Source of the DNA: Oceanobacillus sp. CFH 90083
GTDB taxonomy: Bacteria > Bacillota > Bacilli > Bacillales > Amphibacillaceae
Direction of reading: 5' to 3'
DNA length: 64,000 nt
Assembly (NCBI RefSeq): GCF_009389585.1
Contig: NZ_VIYG01000003.1
Span: forward strand, 361,436-425,435
Part shown: piece after piece, positions 1 through 10,023 of the stretch
How positions within the stretch are numbered: position 1 is the stretch's first letter
How the letters are laid out: each line of letters opens with the position of its first letter
Notes under the pieces: model-generated
Told to the model about the DNA's origin: nothing
The model's database searches: none
Seen by the model: only the letters and a program-made list of their open reading frames with translations
Made by a program: the position numbers and the translations under genes

Positions 1-1235
1 CGAAAGATGCGGATGCTTTAACAGCGTATGTCCGTTCTGTAGAGAATCCGCTGCAAATAGATGTAGTAACTGAAGAAGAAGCAAAAGAAAAAGGACTTTT
101 GACCATTATTGGCAAAGAAGTAGATGATGCTTATTTGCGAGAAATAGATACTGTAACAATTAATAGAGAGCTCATCTCCCGAGAGGGCAAAGATTTAAAG
201 CTGGTTTTTACACCGCTGCATGGTGCCGGGAAGATGCTTGGAGAAAAAGCATTGGAGCAGGCTGGCTTTAAAGGTTTTTCCCTTGTTCCTGAGCAGAGTG
301 TTGCTGATCCTGATTTCACTACGGTTAAATCTCCTAATCCGGAAGAGCATTCCGCGTTTGAATATGCTATTTCTTTAGGGGAAAAAGAGGGGGCGGATTT
401 GCTGGTGGCAACAGACCCGGATGCGGATCGTCTGGGTGTTGCAGTGAAGCTTCCGGATGGGACATATAAAGTATTAAGCGGGAATCAAATCGGAGCCTTA
501 ATGCTGGATTATATTTTAAAAGCGCGCAAGGATGCGGATACACTGCCGGATAATGCAGTCGCTTTAAAGTCGATTGTTTCCAGTGAACTCTCTACAGCAA
601 TTGCTGAAAAATATCAAACCAAAATGGTGAATGTACTTACAGGCTTTAAATTTATCGCTGAAAAAATTCAAGCGTATCAGGAAGATGGCTCACAGACCTT
701 TATGTTTGGTTTTGAAGAGAGCTACGGTTATCTTGTGAAACCATTCGTCAGAGATAAAGACGCGATTCAGGCACTTGTGCTGATTGCGGAAGTAGCAACC
801 TTCTATAAGCAAAAAGGTGAAAATCTATATGACGCATTACAGGATATTTTTGCTGAATATGGCTATTATCAGGAAAAAACAATTTCCATTACAATGAGCG
901 GTTTAGAAGGATCAGCAAAAATAGCTTCTTTAATGAAACAGCTTCGTGATGAATCACCGGCATCTTTTGGAGGAGTAAAGGTTGTCAGTACAGAGGACTA
1001 TAAATTACAGGAAAAAGTGCATGCAGATGGATCGGTGACAGCACTGGACACACCTCCGTCAGACGTATTGAAATACTTTCTGGAAGATGAGAGCTGGATA
1101 GCTGCACGTCCTTCCGGGACAGAGCCTAAAATCAAGTTTTATATCGGTGTCAAAGCGGAAAGGGAAGAAGCAGCAGTGGAAAAAATCGAATCTTTTTCAA
1201 CAGCTATTTCTGAAATAACGAATGTAACCAGCTGA
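1..1235 (+). CDS. pgcA: Phospho-sugar mutase (phosphoglucomutase), 5'-truncated by window edge
   Basis: About 410 C-terminal residues are visible; the frame is open from base 3, so the gene begins outside the window and the TTG at 99 is only an internal codon. The metal-binding loop DPDADR lies near 411-428, the sugar-binding FEESYGY motif near 710-730 and the phosphate-binding RPSGTEPKIKFY motif near 1110-1145, the standard order of the alpha-D-phosphohexomutase superfamily. The enzyme would interconvert glucose 6-phosphate and glucose 1-phosphate in the cytosol, supplying glucose 1-phosphate to the ADP-glucose pyrophosphorylase genes downstream. glgB follows after about 30 nt, so co-transcription is likely. 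Phosphomannomutase activity cannot be excluded from sequence. Confidence 0.9.
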   Translation, partial: KDADALTAYVRSVENPLQIDVVTEEEAKEKGLLTIIGKEVDDAYLREIDTVTINRELISREGKDLKLVFTPLHGAGKMLGEKALEQAGFKGFSLVPEQSVADPDFTTVKSPNPEEHSAFEYAISLGEKEGADLLVATDPDADRLGVAVKLPDGTYKVLSGNQIGALMLDYILKARKDADTLPDNAVALKSIVSSELSTAIAEKYQTKMVNVLTGFKFIAEKIQAYQEDGSQTFMFGFEESYGYLVKPFVRDKDAIQALVLIAEVATFYKQKGENLYDALQDIFAEYGYYQEKTISITMSGLEGSAKIASLMKQLRDESPASFGGVKVVSTEDYKLQEKVHADGSVTALDTPPSDVLKYFLEDESWIAARPSGTEPKIKFYIGVKAEREEAAVEKIESFSTAISEITNVTS

Positions 1236-1265
1236 AAATAGCTTCAATAGGTGGTGAGTGAAGAA

Positions 1266-3194
1266 ATGCAAACAAATGAGTATTTAGAATTAGAAATAGA
1301 AGATGCCATAAAAAGGTTTCACACAGGGGAAAACTTTTATAGTCAGCATATTTTCGGATATCACCAGGAAGTACGGGACGGGGAGACAGGCTTTGTCTTC
1401 CGCGTCTGGGCTCCTAATGCACAGCAAATATGGCTGGTCGGTACCTTTAATGATTGGGATGAATCTCTGCCAATGCAAAAAAATGAAGCATATGGCTATT
1501 GGGAAGTATTTACCAGCAAGCCTTCAGAAAATGATTTGTATAAATATAAGGTACGCCAGGCGGATGGCAGAGAAGTTTATAAAATAGACCCTTTTGCATT
1601 TGCATTTGAGAAACGGCCGGATAATGCAGCTGTGATTCATCATGTCCCGGAGAAAAAATGGAAGGATGGCTTATGGTACGGAAGAAAGAGGCGTTCTAAT
1701 TTCTTTAAGCGTCCTATAAATATCTATGAGGTACATGCCAGCTCCTGGAAGCATCACGAAGATGGAACACCGTATTCCTTTGCGGATTTACAAGAAGAAT
1801 TAATTCCTTATGTAAAGGAAATGGGATATACCCATATTGAATTTATGCCGTTAATGGAGCATCCTCTGGGAGCATCATGGGGATATCAGCTGATAGGTTA
1901 TTTCGCTTTAAGCTCTTATTACGGTAAGCCGGAGGAATTTCAGGATTTTGTGGAGGAATGTCATAAAAATAATATAGGTGTGTTTGTGGATTGGGTTCCT
2001 GGACACTGCTGCATTAATGATGATGCTCTTCCAAGATATGATGGCACACCTCAATTTGAATATGAAGATCCAGACCGGGCAGCGAATGTCCGCTGGGGCT
2101 CTGTCAATTTTGATTTAGGTAAGCCGGAGGTACAATCATTTCTTATCTCCAGTGCACTGTTTTGGCTGGAAATGTATCATATTGATGGCATTCGTGTCGA
2201 TGCAGTTTCCAGTATGCTTTATTTAGACTATGATGATGGACCTTGGAAGCCAAATCATGAAGGTGGAAATCGGAACTTTGAAGGATATTATTTCCTGCAA
2301 AAACTAAATGCGGTTGTTAAGCTGGCACATCCGGAAGTCATTATGATTGCCGAGGAGAGCTCGTCTGATACGCAGATTACAGGGGTAGTAGAGACAGGGG
2401 CACTTGGCTTTGATTATAAATGGAACATGGGCTGGATGAACGATGTGCTTAAATTTTATGAGATGGATCCGGCTTTTCGGAAGGATCATTTTAACTTAAT
2501 TACCTTTTCGTTTATGTATATGATGCAGGAAAACTTTATTCTGCCGCTCTCTCATGATGAGGTTGTGCATGGGAAGAAGAGTCTGATGCATAAGATGTGG
2601 GGAGACCGGTATAAGCAATTTGCACAATTGCGTAATTTGTATACGTATATGATGACACATCCTGGAAAAAAGCTGTTATTTATGGGTGGTGAGTGGGGGC
2701 AGTTCTTAGAGTGGAAGTATGATGAAGGCTTGGAATGGCGCGATCTAGACGATGCATGGAATAAAAGCATGCAGCATTTCACCTCCCGCTTGAATGCTTT
2801 TTATAAAGAGCAGCCGGCATTATGGGAGCTTGAAGAGAGCTATGACACGATTTCGATTATAGATGCAGATAATCGTAATGACTCTGTCCTCAGTTTTATT
2901 CGGAAAAGTAAGAAGAAAAAAGATTTTCTGATTATTGTTTTAAATATGACACCTGTAGAACGCAGGGATTTTCATATTGGTGTTCCTTATCAGGGAAGCT
3001 ATAAAGAAATATGGAATACAGAAATGCAAGAATTTGGAGGGACATGGAAAGATCATAACCCTGACCAATTGACAGAGGATGCTCCTTTTAAGGAATATCC
3101 TTATCGCATTAAAACAGTAGTACCGGCACTGGGGGCGTTGATTTTACAACCCGAGAAGATCAAAATACCAAGAAAGCGTCTATCTGCCAAGTAA
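1266..3194 (+). CDS. glgB: 1,4-alpha-glucan branching enzyme
   Basis: A 642-residue GH13 enzyme that introduces alpha-1,6 branches into glycogen. An N-terminal CBM48-like domain ([20 protein letters not shown] near residue 45) precedes the TIM barrel. The catalytic signatures are GIRVDAV with nucleophile Asp about 312, IAEES with the acid/base Glu about 363, and SHDEVVHG with Asp about 431. An upstream in-frame GTG (1251) exists, but AGGTGGTG at 1249-1256 is a good Shine-Dalgarno for ATG 1266, so I chose ATG. Length is typical of Bacillus GlgB. It is the first glg gene after the mutase; glgC follows after 148 nt containing an unusual hairpin. Confidence 0.95.
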   Translation: MQTNEYLELEIEDAIKRFHTGENFYSQHIFGYHQEVRDGETGFVFRVWAPNAQQIWLVGTFNDWDESLPMQKNEAYGYWEVFTSKPSENDLYKYKVRQADGREVYKIDPFAFAFEKRPDNAAVIHHVPEKKWKDGLWYGRKRRSNFFKRPINIYEVHASSWKHHEDGTPYSFADLQEELIPYVKEMGYTHIEFMPLMEHPLGASWGYQLIGYFALSSYYGKPEEFQDFVEECHKNNIGVFVDWVPGHCCINDDALPRYDGTPQFEYEDPDRAANVRWGSVNFDLGKPEVQSFLISSALFWLEMYHIDGIRVDAVSSMLYLDYDDGPWKPNHEGGNRNFEGYYFLQKLNAVVKLAHPEVIMIAEESSSDTQITGVVETGALGFDYKWNMGWMNDVLKFYEMDPAFRKDHFNLITFSFMYMMQENFILPLSHDEVVHGKKSLMHKMWGDRYKQFAQLRNLYTYMMTHPGKKLLFMGGEWGQFLEWKYDEGLEWRDLDDAWNKSMQHFTSRLNAFYKEQPALWELEESYDTISIIDADNRNDSVLSFIRKSKKKKDFLIIVLNMTPVERRDFHIGVPYQGSYKEIWNTEMQEFGGTWKDHNPDQLTEDAPFKEYPYRIKTVVPALGALILQPEKIKIPRKRLSAK

Positions 3195-3305
3195 TTTTTC
3201 TAACTGGAAAATATCATTTTTACTGGATGTTTTGTATATCCTTTAAAAAGATATTCCATAAATTCCAAGCTTCACTTTTTACTATGTATTTAGAGTGTGT
3301 AATCG

Positions 3306-3345
3306 AAAGGGGGACAGGTGAAAGGCTGCTTTCACCGCGTATATG
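3306..3345 (+). promoter_or_regulatory. Structured ribosome binding site of glgC
   Basis: AAAGGGGG (3306-3313) is the only strong Shine-Dalgarno near glgC, yet it lies 29 nt from ATG 3343. Between them is a perfect 8-bp hairpin, GGTGAAAG (3317-3324), loop GCTG, CTTTCACC (3329-3336). If the hairpin is folded, only 3 + 6 nt remain between the SD and the ATG, which is optimal spacing. The hairpin may therefore bring the SD to the start codon. The structure is seen directly; the function is inferred. Confidence 0.5.
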
Positions 3346-4485
3346 AAAAATGAGATGCTAGCAATGATTCTTGCAGGGGGTAAGGGATCGCGATTAGGGA
3401 AACTGACCAAAAATATTGCCAAACCAGCCGTTCCTTTTGGAGGAAGATATCGTATTATTGATTTCACTTTGAGTAACTGTGCCAATTCCGGGATAAAAAA
3501 TGTGGGTGTGGTGACACAGTATCAGCCATTGGCATTAAATAACCATGTTGATAATGGGACAAGCTGGGGACTGGATGGAATTAACTCCGGTGTGACAATT
3601 CTTCAGCCTTACGCCGGTTCAGAGGGTGGTAAATGGTTTGAAGGGACAGCGCATGCGATTTACCAGAATATCGCTTATATCGATGAAATGAATCCTGAAT
3701 ATTTACTTGTATTATCCGGAGACCATATTTATAAGATGGATTACGAGGAGATGCTGGAGACGCACAAAGCTAATGATGCTTCTTTAACAGTTGCTGTACT
3801 GGAAGTTCCTGAAAAAGAAGCCTCCCGCTTTGGTATCATGAATACGGATGAGAATGACCGGATTATTGAATTTGAAGAAAAACCTGAGAATCCAAAGAGT
3901 AATCTGGCGTCAATGGGAATCTATATCTTTAATTGGAGCAGACTGCGTGAGGTACTGTTAAGCAGCTATTCCAAAGATGACCATATGCTGGATTTTGGTA
4001 AACATGTTATTCCTTCTTATTTAGAAGGCGGCGAGAATGTGTTTGTATACCGCTTTGATGGTTACTGGAAGGATGTTGGAACGATTGATTCACTTTGGGA
4101 AGCAAATATGGAATTTATTAATCCGGAGATGAGCCTGAACATCCGTGATAAATCATGGCGTGTATATTCCAGAAATACGATTTCACCGCCAAACTTTTTA
4201 ACGGACGCCGCTTCCGTGACAGATTCATTAATTGTTGATGGGTGCTATGTTGCAGGTCATATTGAAAATAGTATTCTTTCCAATGATGTACAGGTAAAAG
4301 AAGGCTCGAAAATTACGGATAGTTTTATTATGCCGGGAGCAAGCATCGGTAAGAACGTAACCATCCACCGGGCAATAGTGGGGGAAGATGCCGTTGTTGG
4401 TGACAATACGGTCATTGATGGAACCGAAGAGGTTGGAGTAGTAGGCTATTCTGAAGTGATTGGAGTGACGATGGATGAGGACTAA
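3343..4485 (+). CDS. glgC: Glucose-1-phosphate adenylyltransferase, catalytic subunit
   Basis: A 380-residue ADP-glucose pyrophosphorylase: ATP + glucose 1-phosphate to ADP-glucose + PPi, the committed step of glycogen synthesis. The nucleotide-binding loop [12 protein letters not shown] is at residues 11-22, followed by [15 protein letters not shown] and the [10 protein letters not shown] metal/substrate region near residue 125. The C-terminal third is a left-handed beta-helix of hexapeptide repeats (after about residue 285). Length matches Bacillus GlgC. The start is preceded by the unusual SD-hairpin arrangement described separately. glgD overlaps its last 11 nt, consistent with a co-translated GlgC/GlgD heteromer. 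Confidence 0.95.
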   Translation: MKNEMLAMILAGGKGSRLGKLTKNIAKPAVPFGGRYRIIDFTLSNCANSGIKNVGVVTQYQPLALNNHVDNGTSWGLDGINSGVTILQPYAGSEGGKWFEGTAHAIYQNIAYIDEMNPEYLLVLSGDHIYKMDYEEMLETHKANDASLTVAVLEVPEKEASRFGIMNTDENDRIIEFEEKPENPKSNLASMGIYIFNWSRLREVLLSSYSKDDHMLDFGKHVIPSYLEGGENVFVYRFDGYWKDVGTIDSLWEANMEFINPEMSLNIRDKSWRVYSRNTISPPNFLTDAASVTDSLIVDGCYVAGHIENSILSNDVQVKEGSKITDSFIMPGASIGKNVTIHRAIVGEDAVVGDNTVIDGTEEVGVVGYSEVIGVTMDED

Positions 4486-5647
4486 TAAACTTTGTGCCGT
4501 TTTAGGGAATATTCAACGCTATAACGCTTTACTTCCATTAACAAGTGGAAGGCCGTTAGCAACATTGCCATTTGCTTGTAAATACAGATTGATTGATTTC
4601 CCGCTTTCCAGTATTGTGAATGCCAATATAAATACCGTGTATATGATTTTTAATGAAGGCGAGACACAATCCGTATTCGACCATATTGGTGGAGGAAAAG
4701 AATGGAATCTGGATGGTGTGCATAACCGTTTCTTTATCCACCTTTACCAAGACTTTTTGAAGTTAAAAGCGCATAATCAAAACTATTATCGTCCATTAAT
4801 TGATTATCTTGAAAAATCAAAATCAGAGTATACGGTTTATATGAGCAGTAAAATGATTTGTAATATTGACTTGCGTGCCGTTTTAAAAATTCACCAGCAG
4901 CAAAATAACGAAATGACTGTTGTTTATAAAAAGGTTGATTCTGAAAAAATATGCCAAACGGATGCCGTATTATCCTTGACAGATAATGGTCAAATTACGG
5001 AAGTACGCCCATATATGGAGCATGTGCAGACAGCAGATCAGGAAAATCTCTGTATGGATATTTATATCGTTCAGACAGATTGGCTGATTCAGGAATTAAA
5101 AGCAGGTCAGCAGGAAGGAACCCCAGCGGATATCCAAGATTTTCTGCGTAAGAAAATTCACACGGTAAAAAGCTCTACCTATGAATATACGGGTTATTTA
5201 AGTAATATTTTTGATATTAATTCATTCTATAATGCATCACTAGATATGCTGAACCAGCAAAAATTCAGTTCGCTGCTCTATTCGAATCAAAAGGTATATA
5301 CCAAATTAAAGAATGAAGTTCCAACCTATTATTCTGATTCATCGGAAGTAAATAACAGCCAATTTGCAACAGGCTGCATTATTGAAGGCAAAGTAGAAGG
5401 CTCCTCTATTTCTCGCGGAACAGTGTTAGATAAAGGAACAGAAGTAATTGATTCGATCATTATGCCAAATGCAAAAATATGTGCAGGAGCTAAGGTGCAA
5501 AATGCTATTCTGGATAAAGAAGTTGTTGTAGATCCAGGCGTACAAATAATTGGAACAAGAGAAAATCCAATTGTTATTGAAAAATATCAGCATGTGACCG
5601 GTGATATCCTCGCAAATGAAGTAGTAGTCAGTGATGTAGAGAGATAG
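4475..5647 (+). CDS. glgD: ADP-glucose pyrophosphorylase regulatory subunit
   Basis: A 390-residue GlgC paralogue. It keeps the fold ([10 protein letters not shown] near residue 38, SSKMICNID near 122, C-terminal beta-helix), but the glycine-rich loop has become [13 protein letters not shown], so the GGxGxRL signature needed for pyrophosphoryl transfer is absent. This is normal for GlgD, which in Bacillus partners and activates GlgC. The ATG lies inside the glgC end (11-nt overlap) with GGAG about 9 nt upstream, indicating translational coupling. glgA follows after 10 nt. Confidence 0.93.
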   Translation: MRTNKLCAVLGNIQRYNALLPLTSGRPLATLPFACKYRLIDFPLSSIVNANINTVYMIFNEGETQSVFDHIGGGKEWNLDGVHNRFFIHLYQDFLKLKAHNQNYYRPLIDYLEKSKSEYTVYMSSKMICNIDLRAVLKIHQQQNNEMTVVYKKVDSEKICQTDAVLSLTDNGQITEVRPYMEHVQTADQENLCMDIYIVQTDWLIQELKAGQQEGTPADIQDFLRKKIHTVKSSTYEYTGYLSNIFDINSFYNASLDMLNQQKFSSLLYSNQKVYTKLKNEVPTYYSDSSEVNNSQFATGCIIEGKVEGSSISRGTVLDKGTEVIDSIIMPNAKICAGAKVQNAILDKEVVVDPGVQIIGTRENPIVIEKYQHVTGDILANEVVVSDVER

Positions 5648-5657
5648 GAGGAGAAAT

Positions 5658-7088
5658 ATGAAATTATTATTTGCTAGTGCGGAGTGTGCGCCATTTTTTA
5701 AGACGGGCGGACTAGGAGATGTCATTGGTGCGCTTCCAAAGGAATTAGCAAAAAAAGGTGTAGAAGTGGCAGTTGTACTGCCGCTTCACAAAAAAATGCC
5801 GGCTGCATATAGGGAGCGCTTAGAGCATGTGACTTCTTTTTATGTAGATGTTGGCTGGAGAAGTCAATATTGTGGAATTGAACGTTTAGAAATGGATCAT
5901 GTCACCTATTACTTTATTGATAATCTCTATTATTTTGACCGGGATGGTCTATATGGCTTTTATGATGATGGAGAGCGTTTTGCTTTCTTTCAGATGGCTT
6001 TCATTGAAATGATGGAGACAGTTGATTACATTCCTGACATTATCCATGTCCATGATTTTCATACAGCAATGGTGCCATTTCTCTTGAAAGAAAAATATCA
6101 TTGGATTGAAGCTTATCAAAACATCCGAACCTTGCTGACCATTCATAATATTGAGTTTCAAGGACAATATCACCCGGAAGTGTTATCTGATTTATTTGGC
6201 GTCGGTGATAGAAGGTATCATGATGGAACCATTCGATACGAAAATGATATTAATTTTTTAAAATCGGGTATTGTCTATGCCGATAAGGTTAATACGGTCA
6301 GCCGCTCGTATGCAAGGGAAATTCAAACTCCTGAATTTGGCAATGGCTTAGAAGTGCTTCTTAGACAGGAGCAAAGAAAACTGTCAGGTATTGTGAATGG
6401 AATAGATTATGAGATTAATAATCCGGAAACAGATCCGGCGCTCAAAGCTAACTACTCTGCAGCTGACTTAGCAGGCAAGAAGGATTGTAAGAAAGAATTG
6501 CAGGAATTAATGGGATTACCTGTACGCGAGGATGTTCCGGTGATTGCGGTGGTCAGCCGCCTGACGCATCAGAAAGGCTTTCATCTTGTTCTGGAAGAGC
6601 TGGAGAATCTATTGCAATATGATGTCCAGTTTGTTCTGTTAGGAACTGGAGACCCATCATTAGAGTATCCATTCCAGTTGATTTCTGAGTGGTATCCAAA
6701 TAAGTGTGCAGCAAAGATTACATTCGATGTGACGCTGGCTCAAAAGATTTATGCCGGTGCTGATATATTCCTGATGCCTTCGAAATTTGAACCGTGTGGA
6801 TTATCGCAGCTGATTTCGATGCGTTACGGTACATTGCCGGTAGTTCATGAAATAGGCGGGCTGAAGGATACGGTACAGCCCTATAATCCAATTGAAAAAA
6901 CAGGTACAGGGTTTGGTTTCTCCTTATTCACGCCATACTATATGATGGAAGCATTAAAAAAAGCAATCCATGTGTATCAGGATGAGCAGCATGTATGGGA
7001 CAACCTTATCCAAACAGCAATGGCTCAGGATTTCAGCTGGGAAACATCCAGTGAGCAGTACCATTTGTTATATAAAGAAATTTTGTAG
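5658..7088 (+). CDS. glgA: Glycogen synthase (ADP-glucose dependent)
   Basis: A 476-residue GT5 family enzyme that elongates alpha-1,4-glucan from ADP-glucose. The N-terminal ADP-glucose site KTGGLGDVIGALPKEL is at about residues 16-31, the LLTIHNIEFQG motif is near 160, and the GT-B C-terminal signature KFEPCGLSQL with the catalytic Glu is near 376. The SD GGAGGAG stands 5-6 nt before ATG 5658. It is the last gene of the tightly packed glgBCDA block; a weak inverted repeat (7094-7152) follows and 510 nt separate it from glgP. Confidence 0.95.
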   Translation: MKLLFASAECAPFFKTGGLGDVIGALPKELAKKGVEVAVVLPLHKKMPAAYRERLEHVTSFYVDVGWRSQYCGIERLEMDHVTYYFIDNLYYFDRDGLYGFYDDGERFAFFQMAFIEMMETVDYIPDIIHVHDFHTAMVPFLLKEKYHWIEAYQNIRTLLTIHNIEFQGQYHPEVLSDLFGVGDRRYHDGTIRYENDINFLKSGIVYADKVNTVSRSYAREIQTPEFGNGLEVLLRQEQRKLSGIVNGIDYEINNPETDPALKANYSAADLAGKKDCKKELQELMGLPVREDVPVIAVVSRLTHQKGFHLVLEELENLLQYDVQFVLLGTGDPSLEYPFQLISEWYPNKCAAKITFDVTLAQKIYAGADIFLMPSKFEPCGLSQLISMRYGTLPVVHEIGGLKDTVQPYNPIEKTGTGFGFSLFTPYYMMEALKKAIHVYQDEQHVWDNLIQTAMAQDFSWETSSEQYHLLYKEIL

Positions 7089-7093
7089 TAAGC

Positions 7094-7152
7094 AGAGTGT
7101 GTTTAAAAGGCTCAGTGTGTAAGGTATAATTGGAGTTTTTTGAACACACTCT
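7094..7152. repeat. Short inverted-repeat element, TGTTCAAAAA family
   Basis: AGAGTGTGTT (7094-7103) is the exact reverse complement of AACACACTCT (7143-7152), and pairing extends imperfectly into the adjacent A/T tracts (GTTTAAAAG against TTTTTTGAAC). The ends match those of elements at 24633-24787 and 43165-43230. The element sits just after glgA and might serve as a terminator as well as being a MITE remnant. Confidence 0.45.
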
Positions 7153-7598
7153 TTATAGGTCAAAAAACATAAACGTATCAGTTTAGGTGAGATAAGTGTC
7201 TTCTTAAAACAGTGCATGCATGATGCCCTTTTGATTTTTGGAGAAGAAGTACTTAGAATATGTGTTCAAAAAGATCCAGCCGTTCAAGTAATCGCAGTTT
7301 CAAATCAGAAGTAATCAGATCAAGGTGACGTTTTTACAAACGGGCTTACGCATGTTGTGGTGATTTCTGTGTTGTCCACACGATGTTGACGAACTTAACA
7401 GAAGTTCCTCCAGGCTTTTAAATACGTGAGTAACGTTTTTGATAGGGCGAGTAATTGCAACGGGTTTTTAATGGGGCAAATAATCGCAGTCCCAGCCCTA
7501 TTAGAGCGCATTAACTAAAGCGTTCCTACTTATCATTTGAGTGCTTTTTGAATATCCGCTTGCCTAAACTTAGATAATGCAGAGAAGGAGCATAATCC
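7153..7598. other. glgA-glgP intergenic gap with degenerate repeats
   Basis: No supportable gene. A solo repeat end, TGTGTTCAAAAAG (7261-7273), lies here. Short related units follow: GTAATCGCAG (7288-7297), GAGTAACG (7428-7435), GAGTAATTGCAACG (7450-7463) and ATAATCGCAG (7480-7489); the last three are spaced about 22-29 nt apart with intervening TTTTTgATaGGG/TTTTTAATGGGG. These look like decayed copies of a small repeat. A promoter for glgP is expected near 7540-7580, but I cannot define it confidently. Confidence 0.4.
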
Positions 7599-10019
7599 AT
7601 GGCTTTAGATAAAGAAATGTTTAAAAAAGAGTTAAGACAGAGGTTGAGAGAGAACTATGCACGGGAACTGGAAGACGCAAGTGAACAAGAGATTTTCTAT
7701 ACACTTGGCGCGTTAGTGAAGGCACGTTACTCGGATGCCTGGAGAGATACATGGAAGTATTATGTGGATAAAAATAAAAAACAGGTTTTTTATTTTTCCA
7801 TCGAATTTTTACCGGGCAGAATGTTGAAAAGTAACCTGTTGAATCTTGGTATGCTGGATACAGCCAGAGAGGCTTTAGCAGATTTAGACATTGAACTGGA
7901 CCGTCTGGCGGAAGTAGAAAAGGATATGGCATTAGGAAATGGAGGGCTCGGGAGATTAGCATCCTGTTTTATGGATTCGATCGCTTCCTGTGGACTTCCT
8001 GGTAACGGAAACGGTATCCGCTACGATTATGGGCTTTTTAAGCAGCGCTTCGTGGACGGGTATCAAGTAGAGCTTCCTGATGAATGGTTACAGGGTGGTA
8101 ATATTTGGGAAATACGCAGAGAAAGTAAAGCAGTCGATGTTCGTGTTGGCGGGCATGTCTATTTGGCTGAAAACAGTGAGGGTAAGCTAAAGCCCGTGTA
8201 CGAGAATGAACGGGTGCTTAGAGCGGTTCCTTACGATACAGGTATGGTGGGCTATGAAAATAATGTTGTCAACACATTACGTCTATGGTCTGTAGAAATT
8301 CCTGATTCGGAAGAGGATAAATACCAAAGCATCCAGGGAAGAAGAGAGCTGGAGGATTTAACGGCTGTTCTTTATCCGGATGACTCCAATGAACAAGGAC
8401 GTTTAATCCGTTTAACACAAGAATATTTCTTTGTATCAGCAGGAATTCAAAGTATTATCCGTCACTACAAAAATCGGATTCAGCAGCCAATTTCCAAGCT
8501 CAGTGAATATATTTCTATTCATATAAACGACACGCACCCTGCCCTGTGTGTGCCTGAGATGATGCGTATTTTAATTGATGAAGAAGAACTATCCTGGGAG
8601 CAGGCCTGGGATGTTACCGTAAAAGTTATGAGTTATACAAATCATACGATTATGGCTGAGGCATTGGAGAAATGGTCGATTGACTTGATGCAGCGTACAT
8701 TGCCGCGTATGTATCAAATTATGGAAGAGATTGATGCACGTTATGTACAGACTATGCGGGAATTACATCCGTATGATTTAGTAGAACGCACGCGGATTAT
8801 TCGCAATGGACAGGTTCATATGGCACATTTATCTATTATCGGCAGTCATAGCACAAACGGTGTGGCAAAGCTGCATTCCGATTTATTGAAATTTGTTGTC
8901 CTGCATGATTTCTATATTATTTATCCGGATCGTTTTAATAATAAGACAAATGGGATTGCACAGCGCAGATGGTCGCAAATTGTGAATGAACCAATGTCAA
9001 AGGTATTGGATGAAGCGATTGGAAAGACATGGAGGCAGGACCCGGGTGATTTGAAATTACTGATGAATTATCAATCGGATCAGGCTGTTCTGGAAAAGTT
9101 GGCAGAAGCGAAGAAGAAAAACAAACAAGCTTTAGCTGATTATATTTTGGAAGCAACAGGTATTGAAGTTTCTGCGTCTGCTATCTTTGATGTACAAATA
9201 AAACGACTGCATGCTTATAAGCGTCAGCTATTAAATCTATTGCATATTATCAAGCTGTATCAAGATTTAAAAGAAAATCCTGATATGGAAATGCAAAAGC
9301 GTGTATTTATCTTTGGAGCAAAGGCAGCACCAAGCTATCATTATGCTAAGGTAATTATTAAATGTATAAATGAAGTGGCTAACCTGGTTAATAATGACCC
9401 AGATATTAAGGACCGGATTAAAATTGTATTCTTACCAAATTACAATGTCAGCTTAGCGGAGAAAATTATCCCTGCGGCAGATGTCAGTGAGCAAATTTCG
9501 CTTGCATCCAAGGAAGCTTCCGGTACAAGTAATATGAAGCTGATGCTAAATGGCGCGATTACCCTGGCTACGTTAGATGGAGCCAATGTAGAAATCAGAG
9601 ATGCTGTCGGCGATGATAATATTTATATCTTCGGACTCACAGAGAAAGAGGTATATGAATATTATGAGAACCAGGAGTATTCTGCGCATAAGCTCTATGA
9701 TGAAAATGCAGTTATCCGCCGTGTGTTGAATGCGTTTATTGATGGCACCATTCCAAATATTGTTTATGAAGGCCGGGAGATTTTTGATTCTCTCATTAAG
9801 TATAATGACGAATATTTCTTACTGCGTGATTTTGATTCCTACGTAAAAGCGCAGAAGGAAATTGACAAAGCATATGGAGATCAGGCTTTCTGGCAAAAAA
9901 TGAGCTTAATCAATATTGCTAATGCCGGCAGATTCTCTTCTGATGAAACGGTCCGTCGTTATGCGGAGGATATTTGGAAAATCGAGCCGAAAGATTCATT
10001 TGTTACTGAGAAAGGATAG
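7599..10019 (+). CDS. glgP: Glycogen phosphorylase
   Basis: An 806-residue GT35 enzyme that releases glucose 1-phosphate from alpha-1,4-glucan with inorganic phosphate. The pyridoxal-phosphate site EASGTSNMKLMLNGA is present with the PLP lysine at about residue 647; DTHPALCVPEMMRIL (near 308) and KRLHAYKRQLLN (near 530) are also canonical. SD AGAAGGAG precedes ATG 7599. Length is standard. It is separated from glgA by 510 nt rather than being tightly coupled, so degradation may have its own promoter, and it is followed after 4 nt by a GH13 hydrolase. Confidence 0.96.
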   Translation: MALDKEMFKKELRQRLRENYARELEDASEQEIFYTLGALVKARYSDAWRDTWKYYVDKNKKQVFYFSIEFLPGRMLKSNLLNLGMLDTAREALADLDIELDRLAEVEKDMALGNGGLGRLASCFMDSIASCGLPGNGNGIRYDYGLFKQRFVDGYQVELPDEWLQGGNIWEIRRESKAVDVRVGGHVYLAENSEGKLKPVYENERVLRAVPYDTGMVGYENNVVNTLRLWSVEIPDSEEDKYQSIQGRRELEDLTAVLYPDDSNEQGRLIRLTQEYFFVSAGIQSIIRHYKNRIQQPISKLSEYISIHINDTHPALCVPEMMRILIDEEELSWEQAWDVTVKVMSYTNHTIMAEALEKWSIDLMQRTLPRMYQIMEEIDARYVQTMRELHPYDLVERTRIIRNGQVHMAHLSIIGSHSTNGVAKLHSDLLKFVVLHDFYIIYPDRFNNKTNGIAQRRWSQIVNEPMSKVLDEAIGKTWRQDPGDLKLLMNYQSDQAVLEKLAEAKKKNKQALADYILEATGIEVSASAIFDVQIKRLHAYKRQLLNLLHIIKLYQDLKENPDMEMQKRVFIFGAKAAPSYHYAKVIIKCINEVANLVNNDPDIKDRIKIVFLPNYNVSLAEKIIPAADVSEQISLASKEASGTSNMKLMLNGAITLATLDGANVEIRDAVGDDNIYIFGLTEKEVYEYYENQEYSAHKLYDENAVIRRVLNAFIDGTIPNIVYEGREIFDSLIKYNDEYFLLRDFDSYVKAQKEIDKAYGDQAFWQKMSLINIANAGRFSSDETVRRYAEDIWKIEPKDSFVTEKG

Positions 10020-10023
10020 TATT

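Noticed and set aside
7153..7598. CRISPR-like array in the glgA-glgP gap
   Set aside because: Units are short, degenerate and irregularly spaced, with no cas genes.
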